Below, piece by piece: positions 31,898-42,700 of a stretch of DNA of 62,712 nt. The DNA comes from Triparma columacea (lineage: Eukaryota > Sar > Bolidophyceae > Parmales > Triparmaceae). The notes under the pieces were generated by a model. The model was not told where the DNA came from. It was given only the letters and a program-made list of their open reading frames with translations, and ran no database searches. The position numbers and the translations under genes are program-made. How positions within the stretch are numbered: the stretch's first letter is position 1; every line of letters begins with the position of its first letter. Where the stretch lies: contig BRYA01000364.1 in assembly GCA_030267965.1 (NCBI GenBank), positions 1-62,712 on the forward strand, written 5' to 3'.

Positions 31898-33511
31898 TTA
31901 GTGTGTTGGGCTTCTTCTCTTCCTTCCTCTTTCTTCGTTTCCCATTCCGCTGCTAAAGCTATCGCTCCTATTCCTTTTCCTCGCTCCCGTAACGTTAGCA
32001 AAAAGTTCCGCCACCAGTTCCGGGTTGCTCGCTACGAATTTAGACCAGCTCTGTAGTGCCATAACTTCGCTGCTCCTATTGCTGATGAACTCCAGACACC
32101 CCTCCTTCAGTCCTACCGCGGGGACCTCCTGTGCTAGCATAAGTAGGTCGACGGCGTTGTGTACGGATAGCTGGGTGAGGAGGAACTTCTCGCAGATTAT
32201 GACCAGCCGCTTTATCCCGCATTCATTCGCTAGCCGGAGCAGTTGAGGACCCTCTTTCTCTAACGTCTTCTGTGATATCTGCTCGCTGTAAATGTAAGCG
32301 ATTAGGTACCTCAAGGTTTGGGCCGTGGCGTTCGGGACTGTCAGTGACGGGGAAAGTGGTGACTGTGCGTCTAGGAGCTGGGAGAAGTACGGGCACCGTG
32401 CTGAGAGTATGGACTTGTGTGCGAGTATGGGTGTGGTGGGTGCCGCCGATGCGCTCTGTGGTGAGGGCTCCTCCTCCTCCGTCGACGACGCTTCCGTGTC
32501 CCTACTCCCCTCTGCCGTGGTGTCTGTATTATCCCCCTCGCCCGCCCCCCCCTCCCCCGCTAGAACCCTAACATCGCTGAACTTCCCGCTCTCCAGTAGG
32601 CCCCCCAAATCCTCGCTAAGCGTCTCCTTAGGCAGCGTCATGTCCTGGCTGCAGACGCTCACCGGCTGGTCGTATACCGCAACGTCAACCTCGATGGTAA
32701 CGGATCCGTCGGGGGCGAGGAAACCGCAGGATGGGTCAGTTAGTGACTCACGTCTGATCGAGTCACCGTAAGCCCACCGCTGTGACGCCGGCTGGGCGGT
32801 CTGCTTTATTTTAGTGGTGAGGCCGGAGAACTGGACCCTCCTACCGTTCCTGATTAGGAACATGCTGATCCTCGCGTAGACGAATTCCTTCTCCCCCTCG
32901 TAGAACATGTATACTCCAGGGCTATTCAGCTCCTTCCCTGTCCCGAAACCGCTGCCCCCGGGGTAGAGCTCTAAGAAGAAGCTCTCGCCGTCGACTGTGA
33001 AGGAGCTGCTCCTGGTGCAAGCCCCTTGCGAAAAGTCTAGACCTGCAACACCCATTATCTTCCACCGGTGACTACCGGAGACGGTGTTTACGTAGGTTAA
33101 GGAGGTGGAGGCTGAGCAGAAGAGCTGCTCCGAGCTCATGCTCCGCCGGAGGCCTTCTTGGAGGGAAGATTGTAGGAGGTTGGTATTGTGAAGTTTGTTC
33201 TGGTTCGAGGCATGGGATAGATGGTGTTGGTGGGTGTCGTTCAGGGGCTGCTGTGTGTACTTGACGTGGCCTTGCTGGTCGGAGTGGCGGCTCGAAGCGT
33301 CGCTATTGCGGCATGAGCGTCCGTTGTACCCGGTATCAGGCTGCATGTCCAATAAGTTGAAGGAAGTCTTGCGATGTGTGTTCTCTCTTTGATGTTCAGA
33401 ACGTCTTAATTGATCTATCATATCTAAGCTACTACCTCCATCACTATCACCATCGCTCCAACCATCATCAGCGTAATTGTTGTGAGCAGGAGGTGTGTAA
33501 ATATCACTCAT
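31898..33511 (-). CDS. MATH-BTB/POZ domain protein (SPOP/BPM-like)
   Basis: A single exon from the ATG at 33511 gives 537 residues. The frame stays open 17 codons further upstream but without an ATG. The N-terminal 120 residues are polar and His/Gln-rich. About 140-290 form a MATH-like beta domain (SHRWKIMGVAGLDFSQG, FFLELYPGGS, YARISMFLIRNG, DGSVTIEVDVAVYD). About 300-480 form a BTB/POZ domain (LLESGKFSDVRVL, ILAHKSILSARCPYFSQLL, LRYLIAYIYSEQI) with a BACK-like helical extension. A Ser/Glu-rich insert interrupts the BTB between its first strands. The tail is basic (GARKRNRSDSF, RGRKRRS), perhaps a nuclear signal. Proteins of this type act as substrate adaptors for cullin-3 ubiquitin ligases. 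Confidence 0.85.
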   Translation of the reverse strand: MSDIYTPPAHNNYADDGWSDGDSDGGSSLDMIDQLRRSEHQRENTHRKTSFNLLDMQPDTGYNGRSCRNSDASSRHSDQQGHVKYTQQPLNDTHQHHLSHASNQNKLHNTNLLQSSLQEGLRRSMSSEQLFCSASTSLTYVNTVSGSHRWKIMGVAGLDFSQGACTRSSSFTVDGESFFLELYPGGSGFGTGKELNSPGVYMFYEGEKEFVYARISMFLIRNGRRVQFSGLTTKIKQTAQPASQRWAYGDSIRRESLTDPSCGFLAPDGSVTIEVDVAVYDQPVSVCSQDMTLPKETLSEDLGGLLESGKFSDVRVLAGEGGAGEGDNTDTTAEGSRDTEASSTEEEEPSPQSASAAPTTPILAHKSILSARCPYFSQLLDAQSPLSPSLTVPNATAQTLRYLIAYIYSEQISQKTLEKEGPQLLRLANECGIKRLVIICEKFLLTQLSVHNAVDLLMLAQEVPAVGLKEGCLEFISNRSSEVMALQSWSKFVASNPELVAELFANVTGARKRNRSDSFSSGMGNEERGRKRRSPTH

Positions 33512-33884
33512 TACTTTTGGTTCGGGGACAGGGGGACCGATGAGAGTGATGAGAGTGACCAAGGAAGGCGTGTTGGTGCTTGATTGGCTTCTGTATAGAG
33601 AGAAAGCTTAACAAGAGACTCCTGCGCTAACAATTTGATCCAAATAACGCCTTTTCAGAGGAGTTAAGATGCAAAAAAAATCTGATGACCTAAGGGGTCG
33701 GAGGGCAAAGGAGTCGCCTGCCTTGCAGTAGATTCTTTGACTCGCTCTTTGCTATGTGATAGTGTTTTTTTTGGACTTTTTGAGTAATTTACGAAGAAAT
33801 AAATTACGCATAATATAAATGCGCTGTATTTAGTCTCAACCTTGTTATTCACCGCCCCTTAATCCCCCCCCTTCTCACCCTTCC
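33512..33884. other. Intergenic region
   Basis: Between the BTB gene start and the MCTS1 stop, both minus strand. It is the probable promoter of the BTB gene. A short minus-strand ORF at 33664-33852 has no recognisable features. Confidence 0.5.
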
Positions 33885-34430
33885 TTAATTAATTTCCTTA
33901 GTTTGAAAGAGTCCATCCCCTAAAAAGTGGTCCACAACAATCCCAATCCCCTTATTCTTCCCCCTAATATCCTCACTACTCATCTTAAGCGTCCCAACAG
34001 CAATCGCGTTTTCCTTCCCCTCCGCTTTAATAACAACGCTCGCCCCTTCCTCTAGCTCAACCCCCATCTCACCCCCCGGGTTAGTTAACCCTGGGCACAT
34101 GATGTTAGCCCCCCCTAACACGAAGGGTATAGCCCCCTTATCGACAGTGTAAGTAGTCCATAATTCCGGGTACTTATGTACGAATCTAAGCGTGGGTAGA
34201 ATGGGGCCGTCACGGTGCTCGAAGAATAGGGGCTCGGGACCACGGCAGTAGATTGTTAGGTGGGGACCGGACTTGTACTGGACGAGAGGAGGCTTCTTGG
34301 GGAGGAGGGTGTCGATTAAGGGGAGGAGGGAAGGGTTGGTCGAGCAGATCTTTGACTTTATTACACGCTGAACGGAGGACTTTACTTGGGAGGAAGTGGA
34401 ACAGTCGGAGGGATCGAAACGCTTGAACAT
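33885..34430 (-). CDS. MCTS1: MCTS1/Tma20-type translation factor with PUA domain
   Basis: A single exon of 181 residues, the usual length of MCT-1. The N-terminal domain (MFKRFDPSD, SSQVKSSVQRVIKSKI) precedes a PUA domain from about residue 90: GPILPTLRFVHKYPEL, VDKGAIPFVLGGANIMCPGLTNPGG, VVIKAEGKENAIAVGTLKMSS and NKGIGIVVDHFLGDGLF. The protein pairs with density-regulated protein (DENR) to promote re-initiation and recycling of 40S subunits after termination. No DENR gene is in the window. All expected blocks are intact. Confidence 0.93.
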   Translation of the reverse strand: MFKRFDPSDCSTSSQVKSSVQRVIKSKICSTNPSLLPLIDTLLPKKPPLVQYKSGPHLTIYCRGPEPLFFEHRDGPILPTLRFVHKYPELWTTYTVDKGAIPFVLGGANIMCPGLTNPGGEMGVELEEGASVVIKAEGKENAIAVGTLKMSSEDIRGKNKGIGIVVDHFLGDGLFQTKEIN

Positions 34431-35189
34431 GACAAGGGAAGTAGGAGGACCTTGTAGTCTAGGTGATGTGGGGAGAGTGAAGGTTTCTAAGTTTTAGAGG
34501 AAAGTGAGGGAGCGGGGGTAGCTATGTTTGGGCAAGGAAGTGAACGTTCGGAAGTGCTGCGTGCTGTGGTAATGTGGCGAACATTTACGGGACGGGATGG
34601 TAGAAGAGGGATGTTGGCATGGCAGAGGATGGATGGATGGAGGGATGGATGGAGGGATGGACGGGAAGGGAGCGTAAATGGTTAGAGGAGATTAGTTATA
34701 GTTGTGTATATATTTAGGGAACAATATAGTACAGTGTAGTCGATATAATATATAAGCGTCCGATTCAGTCCTTAATTGTAGTCTAATATAACGTTTAAGG
34801 CGACTTAGTGAATGATATGACGGATGGGCTCAGAATGGGCAGGAAATATATTCTCCAATTTTCGACAAAATACGAATTAAATACTACAGCAACTACAAGA
34901 ATTGAAGGTTAGGGCGCAATAAGAGTAAATTAGACAATAAGATTGAAGATAAAGCTCAAAGTTCTCACATTTTTTTGCTCCTGCTCCCATCTACCTTTTC
35001 CACAGACCACAGACCAAGACAGAGACCTTCCTTCAAAAATATAAATGATCAAATATAAGTAACAATGTAACAAAGTTCAACGTCCCACCATCGGTCAACC
35101 CACTTCCGCCTGTCCTGCAACAACGACGTGAACCACAAGCCGCCCTCCCCCACGAGATTTCTCGTCGACCCCAGGAAAGCTAAGGAGAT
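34431..35189. other. Intergenic region with GGAT repeat
   Basis: About 760 bp. A ggatggatggatggagggatgg-like microsatellite lies at about 34626-34668, in the 5' flank of MCTS1. The rest is A/T-rich with no gene or RNA recognised. Confidence 0.55.
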
Positions 35190-36029
35190 TCATGGTAGGA
35201 ACACGTCGCCCAGGTCATGTTGTGATTCTCCACCTTCCTGATGACTATAAAGGTGCTTCTTCATGTCGCTTCTTTCCTTCGCCTTAAATCCGCACCCATG
35301 TTGTGGGCATGTATACCAAGTTACTTTATGTGTAGCTGCGCGATGCTGCTTGAGGTTGCTTTTTCGCTTCGTTTTGTAGTCGCAGTCCTCACACTTGTGC
35401 CAGGTCACATTTTCATTGTGGATATCTGCGCAATGCCTCTTGAGATTGCATTTTCGCTTCGCTTTGAAGTCGCAGTCCTTACAGTAGTGCCAGGTCACGT
35501 TTTTATTGTGTACATCTGCGCGATGCTGCTTGAGACTACTTTTCTGCTTCGCTTTGAAGTCGCAGTCCTTACAGCGGTGCCAGGTCACGTTTTTGTTGTG
35601 GATAGCTGCGCGATGCTGCTTGAGATTACTTTTGTACTTCGTTTTGTAGTCACAGTCCCCACAGAGGTGCCAGGTTACACCATTACCATCACCATTCCAA
35701 GAGTCAGCGTTCTCGTCATTATCATCGACGTATTCATCGTAGTATTCCATCGTCATTCCTCTCTTTCGCTTCTTGCTCCTGCTGTTGGTCTTCCCTTCAG
35801 CTACAACCTCCACATTCTCATCTTCATCACATGGTTGGCAGAAAAGCTGATCACTACTCAATCCTTTGACACCACCTGCTGTCGATGTACCCTTGTTCCC
35901 TCCTGCAAGGATACCAAGGTCCGAAGATGGAAATTCTTCAGCCTTGAATTCATCTATTGAGGAGGTATTAGGCGCATTTTTGTCGATATTCGACCTCAAC
36001 TTCCTAGACGTCATCGGCTTATCCGACAT
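35190..36029 (-). CDS. C2H2 zinc-finger protein, five tandem fingers
   Basis: A single exon of 279 residues. The N-terminal half is acidic with a basic patch (NSRSKKRKRG) and EYYDEYVDDNDEN. The C-terminal half has four near-identical fingers of the form TWHxCxDCDxKxKxKxxLKQHRAxxHN, with two Cys and two His each. A fifth (TWYTCPQHGCGFKAKERSDMKKHLYSH) has a longer Cys-Cys spacing. The 87-bp finger units are very similar in DNA, suggesting recent tandem duplication. It is probably a nuclear DNA- or RNA-binding protein. Confidence 0.85.
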   Translation of the reverse strand: MSDKPMTSRKLRSNIDKNAPNTSSIDEFKAEEFPSSDLGILAGGNKGTSTAGGVKGLSSDQLFCQPCDEDENVEVVAEGKTNSRSKKRKRGMTMEYYDEYVDDNDENADSWNGDGNGVTWHLCGDCDYKTKYKSNLKQHRAAIHNKNVTWHRCKDCDFKAKQKSSLKQHRADVHNKNVTWHYCKDCDFKAKRKCNLKRHCADIHNENVTWHKCEDCDYKTKRKSNLKQHRAATHKVTWYTCPQHGCGFKAKERSDMKKHLYSHQEGGESQHDLGDVFLP

Positions 36030-36244
36030 GAACTCTTGTATTTATCGGATTTGTCCAGTAAATCTCCAAACTTTTGAATTCCCCAAATCAGCTCCATCTA
36101 AAATACCTCTAAAATACCTCTAAAACACCACAAACGCACACAATTAGATCCCGCTCACCCATCCTCACCCATCTCACCCACCAAACAAAAATTATACGCA
36201 TAAAACATTCATCACACCATTCATCCCACCAAGCACCGCCCCTC

Positions 36245-39200
36245 ATGTCCCTCCTTCCTTCCCTCTCCCTCCTACAGACGTTCCTAATTCTCCTAATTCT
36301 CCTCTCTCTCCCCCCTCCCTCAACCCCTACCCCCACTCCAACAATAGCCTGTCTCCTAATGGTCCGCGACGAGTCCCACAACATCCGTTCCAACCTTGCT
36401 CTCTGGGGTCCTGACTTTTTCGACGCCTACGTAGTGGCTATAGACGAAAGGACAGTAGATGATACGGTGGAAGCGTTGGAGGAAACGACGGGAGGGAAAC
36501 CTAAGCACGTTTTCAACTATACATTTAATGGATTCGGGGAGGGGAGGACACAGGTGTTTAGGTGAGGATGGACGATGAAACTTTTGTTATCAAACCTACA
36601 ACCAATAAGCAGCGACTTCTAAACCCCTCCTCCTCGCTTCACCCCCCCCCACCGCAGGGAGGCTTGGAGGGTTTTCCCAAACATAACCCACGTAATGGTC
36701 GTAGACCCTGACTGGAAGCCCAACATGTCCCTAATAAAAAAGTCCGACCTAACCCTCTCCACCACCTCCTACGAGTTCAAGATCTGGGACCGTTCCGGAA
36801 TAACAACCCGAAACTGCAACTGGTTAATGCTCCACCAACCTGGTTTAACATTTGATTATTACGTCCACGAGTTTCTCCGTTACCCAAACGGTGGTCCCTA
36901 CTCCGATGACACCGTATTACTTAATTGGGAGGTCGCTGAGGTTGAGAGCAGTAATTCATGGCATCAAACAGTCGGGCATGGTACAAATGTTGGTGCAAGT
37001 CGTAGTTACAAGCGTGTTCAATTCGACGTTGACCTACTATTAAGAGAGCAGGGTGACCCGAAATACAAGGACTCTCAGCACACCTTATACTACCTCGGTG
37101 CTGCACACTGTGCTTTAGTTGAGGTATCACCGGATTACAAAGTCCCCTTCCTTAACCCTGGTTTAACTTTGACAGATTTGGAAAGGAGTAACGCTGAGGA
37201 GTGTGTTAGGTACTTAGGTTTAAGGATCATCCTCCATAAAAACGCGCAGGAACAGGAGTTAACGTGGAGCGCATATAGATGGAGGGGTTATGCTTTGTTC
37301 TATATATTGGGGGAGTATGACAAGGCACTTGAGGCTTATAAGGAGTGCGTGGAATTCGATAGGGAGAGAGTGGACTGTAAGATCGAGATGAGCAAGGTGA
37401 GCAGGATCGGGGAGCTAAGGCAGAGGGGGGGGAAGGGGGGGGGGGGGGAGAATTTCGAGCACTAACAAACGCTCAACCTTTTCGTTCGACTTATGCATAA
37501 TACAAACTCCTGTCCTCCCCCTCCCTCCCCCCCCACCCGCTTTCAGCTCTTAACTTGGATGGGTAGGCACGATGAGGCCTACGCCACCGGGCTTGAGGCT
37601 GCTGCCACCCTCTTCCCAAACAGGGGTTTCTCCAACAACTTCTACATCTACGACTGCGTCGTTCCCCTGCAGGTATCCAGGGCGGCGATTAACCTACTGC
37701 TGACAAAGGAGTATAGAGGGGAGGTTTATAGGTGAGTAAAGCGATGACGATAAAGTCTTCGAAAGGGAAAACATCAACCCCCTAACTCTCACCCAACCCC
37801 CCCCCCGCCTCGACACCCACCCAAAACCCCAACAGCTTGGGACACCATATGGGAACGAAGGCAGGCAGGCACTGCATGGATGACAACATCCCACTCGAGG
37901 GTTCAAACGTGCTCGACCAGTTGGCCTCCGCTTACGACGAGGTTTTCCACGCTACGAAAGACAAGGGCAACCCTGACCCCGAGACTACCTTCAGGTGCAC
38001 GGTGGAAGACGAGAATGTGGAGAGCAAAGTTATTAGAATGACGGAGGGGAAACACTACTTCTGCGACGTCGACCGCACAGCCAACCCCGCCACATCATAC
38101 GTAGGCATCAACCCACAGGGGCAGCAGGAGGACCCTTCCCTGGGAACCGAGGGTTGCGGAATCTACAATCCATCAAACCCACACCACTCCCCACCCTTCA
38201 CGTTAAACGGGAACTACTACGACGTTAGTCACAACGTTCGTCTTCCCTCAGGATCGCCCCCTTTGTTAAACCACCTCTCACTGTTCCTAGCGACCGCGGC
38301 GAACGTGGAGGAGATTATTAGGAAGGCTAAAGAGTTCTATGGAATGAACGAAATTGAGAGAAAAATTGTGTATGTTGGCATGGTAGGAACTGGTGCAAGG
38401 ACAAAGGAATCTTGGAACGAGGTAAGGAAGAGCAAGGCAGAGAAGCGATGAGCCAACAGCGGCTTTGATTATATACAAATTATTATACCCGCTTGTGTTC
38501 TCTAATCTTCTCTCGCTATTTCTCAATAATTGCTCATCGCAGCTCATTAAAATGATCGACTACGCTAACGCTTGCGAACCGATCTCAGATTTACACGGGA
38601 TATTCCTTGGTCATGAAACTCAGCCTCTGACATCCAAGTTCAAGGGCAACCTCGATTATATTGACGTGGGAGCTGGCACGCTGAATCTAGCAGACGTCGA
38701 GGACGTGCAAGGGATGTTGGTGGAAATTAAGAACGCACTCAAGTTCACGGGGGGTGCAGGATTCGGGGTTCACGACATAGCTGAAATGGACGTCCAACAG
38801 GTGAGGAAAGGAGGACAAAAGAGCGGGAATAGAAAGTTACTAACTTGACATGACACTCGCACTTCTTCGCAGGTTGCACGCTTCCAAAACGCACTTCAAA
38901 AGCAGCAACTCTCTCCCTCCACCGTGCACGAGCTCTCAAATATAGTCACAATCTCAACCTTTAACTACACGCTTACCTCCCCCCCCCCCCCCTTCATCGT
39001 TACTCAAATTCCTTCCATCTCCCGAACCTTCACCTTATCATCCGTGACTACCCTTCTCACTCAAACTGGTCTAACAATCCTCAACCCCTCAACCTTAACC
39101 AAAAACCACCACAGTCATCTAACATTCTACGCAACCCCGAACCCCTCCCCCCCCCCTCCCCCCCCACTTTCCGGATCAACCCGTCTTCTACCACTCTCCC

Positions 39201-39472
39201 CTATCGCCCTTGATTCCTTCCATTCTACCGTGCTACTATACAATCAGGAGAACCCTCAAACCCCCCTACCCTCCACAATCACGTTTCGTAAAACACAACC
39301 TAACCCTTATACTGTAACGTTGACGGTTCTTACTGGGAATATTATTAAATCGACGCTTGAGAAAAAAAGGGTTAGGGAGGCGTATATGGAGGCGAGTGAT
39401 TATCTTAATAGATACGGGTTGTATTTGAATAAAGGTAAGAGAGAAAGAGAAAGAGAGAAAGAGAAAGAGAGA

Positions 39473-39505
<33 letters not shown>

Positions 39506-39695
39506 TGGTAGTGGACAAGAATCGACAGGCGTGAGAGTGTTACACTAACCGGCACTCGTAACCCCCTCCCTTTCCCCCCCCCCCCGCTCTCCCCCCCCCC
39601 TCACAGGCGACACCCTCACGTTTGAGACCTTCCTGAAAGAGGTCGAGCTGTTCGTTAAAGAGTTCAAGGAACTTAACCTCGTTACTACAGCTTAG
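36245..39695 (+). CDS. Glycosyltransferase-like / TPR / methyltransferase-like fusion protein
   Basis: Seven exons (36245-36561, 36658-37396, 37547-37731, 37836-38421, 38543-38800, 38873-39434, 39607-39695) give 911 residues, all phases consistent. A signal or anchor (LSLLQTFLILLILLSL) is followed by a GT2-like start (IACLLMVRDESHNIRSNLALW, YVVAIDERTVDDT) and VMVVDPDWKPN, a DxD-type site. A TPR-like helix pair follows (RWRGYALFYILGEYDKALEAYKECVEFDRE in two pieces). The C-terminal third (KIVYVGMVGTG, LDYIDVGAGTLNLADVE, MLVEIKNALKFTGGAGFGV) resembles the second half of a class I SAM methyltransferase. Exon 6 is rich in Pro and Thr. The substrate is unknown; secretory-pathway location is suggested by the anchor. 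The methyltransferase lacks an obvious GxGxG motif I. Confidence 0.7.
39437..39506 (+). repeat. GA/GAAA microsatellite in an intron
   Basis: A purine-only run of gagaaa and ga units lies just after the exon 6 donor of the glycosyltransferase-like fusion gene. Confidence 0.9.
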
Positions 39696-39756
39696 AGATT
39701 CATAGAAAATGCGGAGTGAACCAAAAGAACAAATTTGTTGTATTGTACAAACGGTT

Positions 39757-42700
39757 TCAAAACTTAAACGATCTCCCACCATCCTCGCTCTGGAGAATTT
39801 TCAGTCCTGCTGTTAGGTTCTTAGCGAAGTCCTCCGCAGCCTCATTGTCCGCTACGGCCAGGCACGGCATCTTGAAGATCTTCTCCAGGACGCACGCCCC
39901 GCCCTTCCTCTTACACCCTTCGATCTGGATTCTCTGGAACTCCTCGTCCTGGCTGTTCAAGGTCCGAACAGTCACCCATAACTCCATCGTGTCCATGACG
40001 GCTCCCTTGACCCCTGAGTAGTAGACCCCGCCCTGAGTGTTCAGCGGCCTGCCTTGGTCATCAACGACGTATAGAATCTTCTGCTCCGCGAAAAGCTCAA
40101 CCTCCTCAAACATGTCCTCCTTAGTGGCTGAGAGCACCTCAAGGCTAGAGCTTCGCTTCTCCTTGTGGCCGCTCGTCCCTGCCATAAGCATCATACTGTG
40201 TCTCTCCCTGCTCTTGTGAGCCATGCCCCCGGCCTCGTCGCCTGATATCGCGGCGCTCTGGGACTCGGAGAAGTGGATTGTTATGTCACCCCTCCTGCTC
40301 TCTAATGAGACCTGCTCGTACAGCGCCCTGGTCAAGGAGGCGATCACCTTCTTAGAGGGCGGCACGATGAGAAGGTCTTCTTCAAGCGCCTCCTCCACCT
40401 CAATATCGGAACCCTGGAGGACCCTTTCCCTCTTCATGTTGAGCACAATGTCGTACACCTGCTCGATGTAGTTCTTCCACACGATCCTACCTGCGCTGTT
40501 CCGGGGCGCGCTCGCCACCAAGGCCGATATGTCGCTTGACGTAAGCTCGCACTGCTCCAGGCATTTATTGCAGGTCTGCCTGAACATCTCCTCGCTAACG
40601 TTGCCCCTCTTCTTCTGGTCAATCCTTACGAGATTGTCCATCAGCCTGCTCTTCATGTCCTCCCTGCTAACGCCGTTCAAAAGATTCAAAGGGTTCATGT
40701 CCGTCCTGCGCTCAAGCAGCGCCCTCCTCTTGATTTCCCTCGGGTCGTAGAACTTGGTAATCATCTCAGCAGCTGTGCCTGCAAAGGTCTTGTAAGGGAT
40801 CTCCTCCATGCTCCCTTCATCTACGTGCGCTAGGCTCATGACTGCAAGGAGCTGCACCCTGCTCAGCCTCAGGTGTTTCGCGTGCTTGAGGGCATCGTAG
40901 ATCGAGCTCGCAGGCAGGAAGCCAGCAGTCACGGAAAGCACGCTACCAATCGTACCGTCCTCCATCTCGTCGTCAAAGTCGAGGTTCACGAGACCGTTCT
41001 TTGCACCCCTCATCTTCTTGAGCTTCTCTTCCTGCATGCTGCTTGGGCTGCGCCCCCCCCCGTTCGCTTCAGCCAGCGCGGTTTCCTCCTCCTTCCTCAG
41101 CCTTCTCTCCTCATCTTCGAGGAGCTGAACCAAGTGTGACTCAAGGGAGCTGTGGGGCAGTTCGTCCTGGTACTTCCTGCGCACGTTCGCCTCGAAGACC
41201 TCCTCCATGATGCGGTCAATGCCGTTGTACTCCACTATGCCATTATCGTCAACTGGCAAGCTGTGGAGGATCATGTTAACCTCAGACTTCTCAAGGGTCT
41301 GGTTACCGCGCAGGAGCTGCGTCACATCCTTGCGAGACATCTTGCCCGTCCTCTCCTTGTCGGCCTCGGAAAGATTGATCTGAACCGAGGTGATTTTGGC
41401 CTTGAGGAGGTTCTTGTTGTTGGAGATGTAGATCTTAACCTTGTCTTCGATGTCCTTCTCCGCCTCGATGGTGCCCCTCTCGGCTGCGGCCTTGGCCTTA
41501 AACGCCTGCAGGAGCTCCGCGCACACGGGGACGAACTCGCCGTACTGGATCTTGCCGTCCTCGTTTACGTCGGCCTCGGCCATGAGGATCGTCTGCTGGA
41601 ACGACGTCACGCCGAGGTCGAGAGAGTCAAGGATCGACCGGAACTCGGTCGCTGTTAGGTACCCGGAGCAACCGAAGTCGGCTTTGGTGAAGAGATTGAT
41701 TAGCATCTCCTCCATGGCCAGCACGGCAGCATCGTCGAGCTTGTCCTCTTCGCTGTCCTTGGGGTCAGAAGAACCCAGGCGGCCGCGTCTGCTGGTGCTC
41801 TTGCTCCTGCCATCTGCCAGGAGATTGCTGGTCTCCTCGAAGACAGCCTTCTGGAGCTCCTTGATCTTCTTCTCCCTCTCAAGGAAGAGGATCCTGTCGT
41901 AAAATAGCTGGATGAACTCGTCGATATCAATCTCACCGTTGCCATCGGCATCGGCGTCCCTCATGAGCGCGTGGACCTGCGACCTGGTGAGACCGAGTTC
42001 AAGGGACTCCATGCACTTGCTGAACTCAACGGGGTTCAAGGCACCACTCCTGTCAGTGTCTGCGTGGCGGAACCTCTCCCTCACGAGACTCTCAACCTGG
42101 GGGAAGAAGCGAAGGGTTAGTTGGTGTTGTTGTTCGATTGTCGATCAGATTTCGGTTCGATAGCATATATTCGTTCTCACCTCGTCTCGCTGCCTTCCAT
42201 CAAAGATGGCTTCCTCTGATGCGTCAGGATGGTCGACGAGCGAGGCTCGCTGAGCAATGGCCGCTGGTTCAAACATGTTCTCTATAGCCTTCGACGCTAT
42301 CGGCACGAACGTCCAGTAATCGACCATCCCGTCGACGACCTCCGCCTCGCACATTATGGCCAGGACCTGCAGCCTGTTGAGGGAGAGCATGTTGGCGTTC
42401 TGGAGGAGGAGGGAGATCTTCCTGTCGGTCAGCTGGCCGGTGTAGGGGAACTCGGAGTCGGGGAGGGCGTCGGCGAAGTCGGTAGCGGAATCCTCGCGCT
42501 CCTGGTCCCTGCACATGTCCATGAGGTACTTCTGAATGTCGGAAGCCTGGGTCTCAATTATGGCGTTTTTGATGGTGGTGAGGCGAACTTTGGTGACAGT
42601 CTCAGCGATCGAATTGTAAAGGAACCTCCCGAATTTATCACGGGGAGCTAGGTTTTCTATCATGCTGGCCTCGATCTTGTTGAAGCCCGTCATGGGGTCG

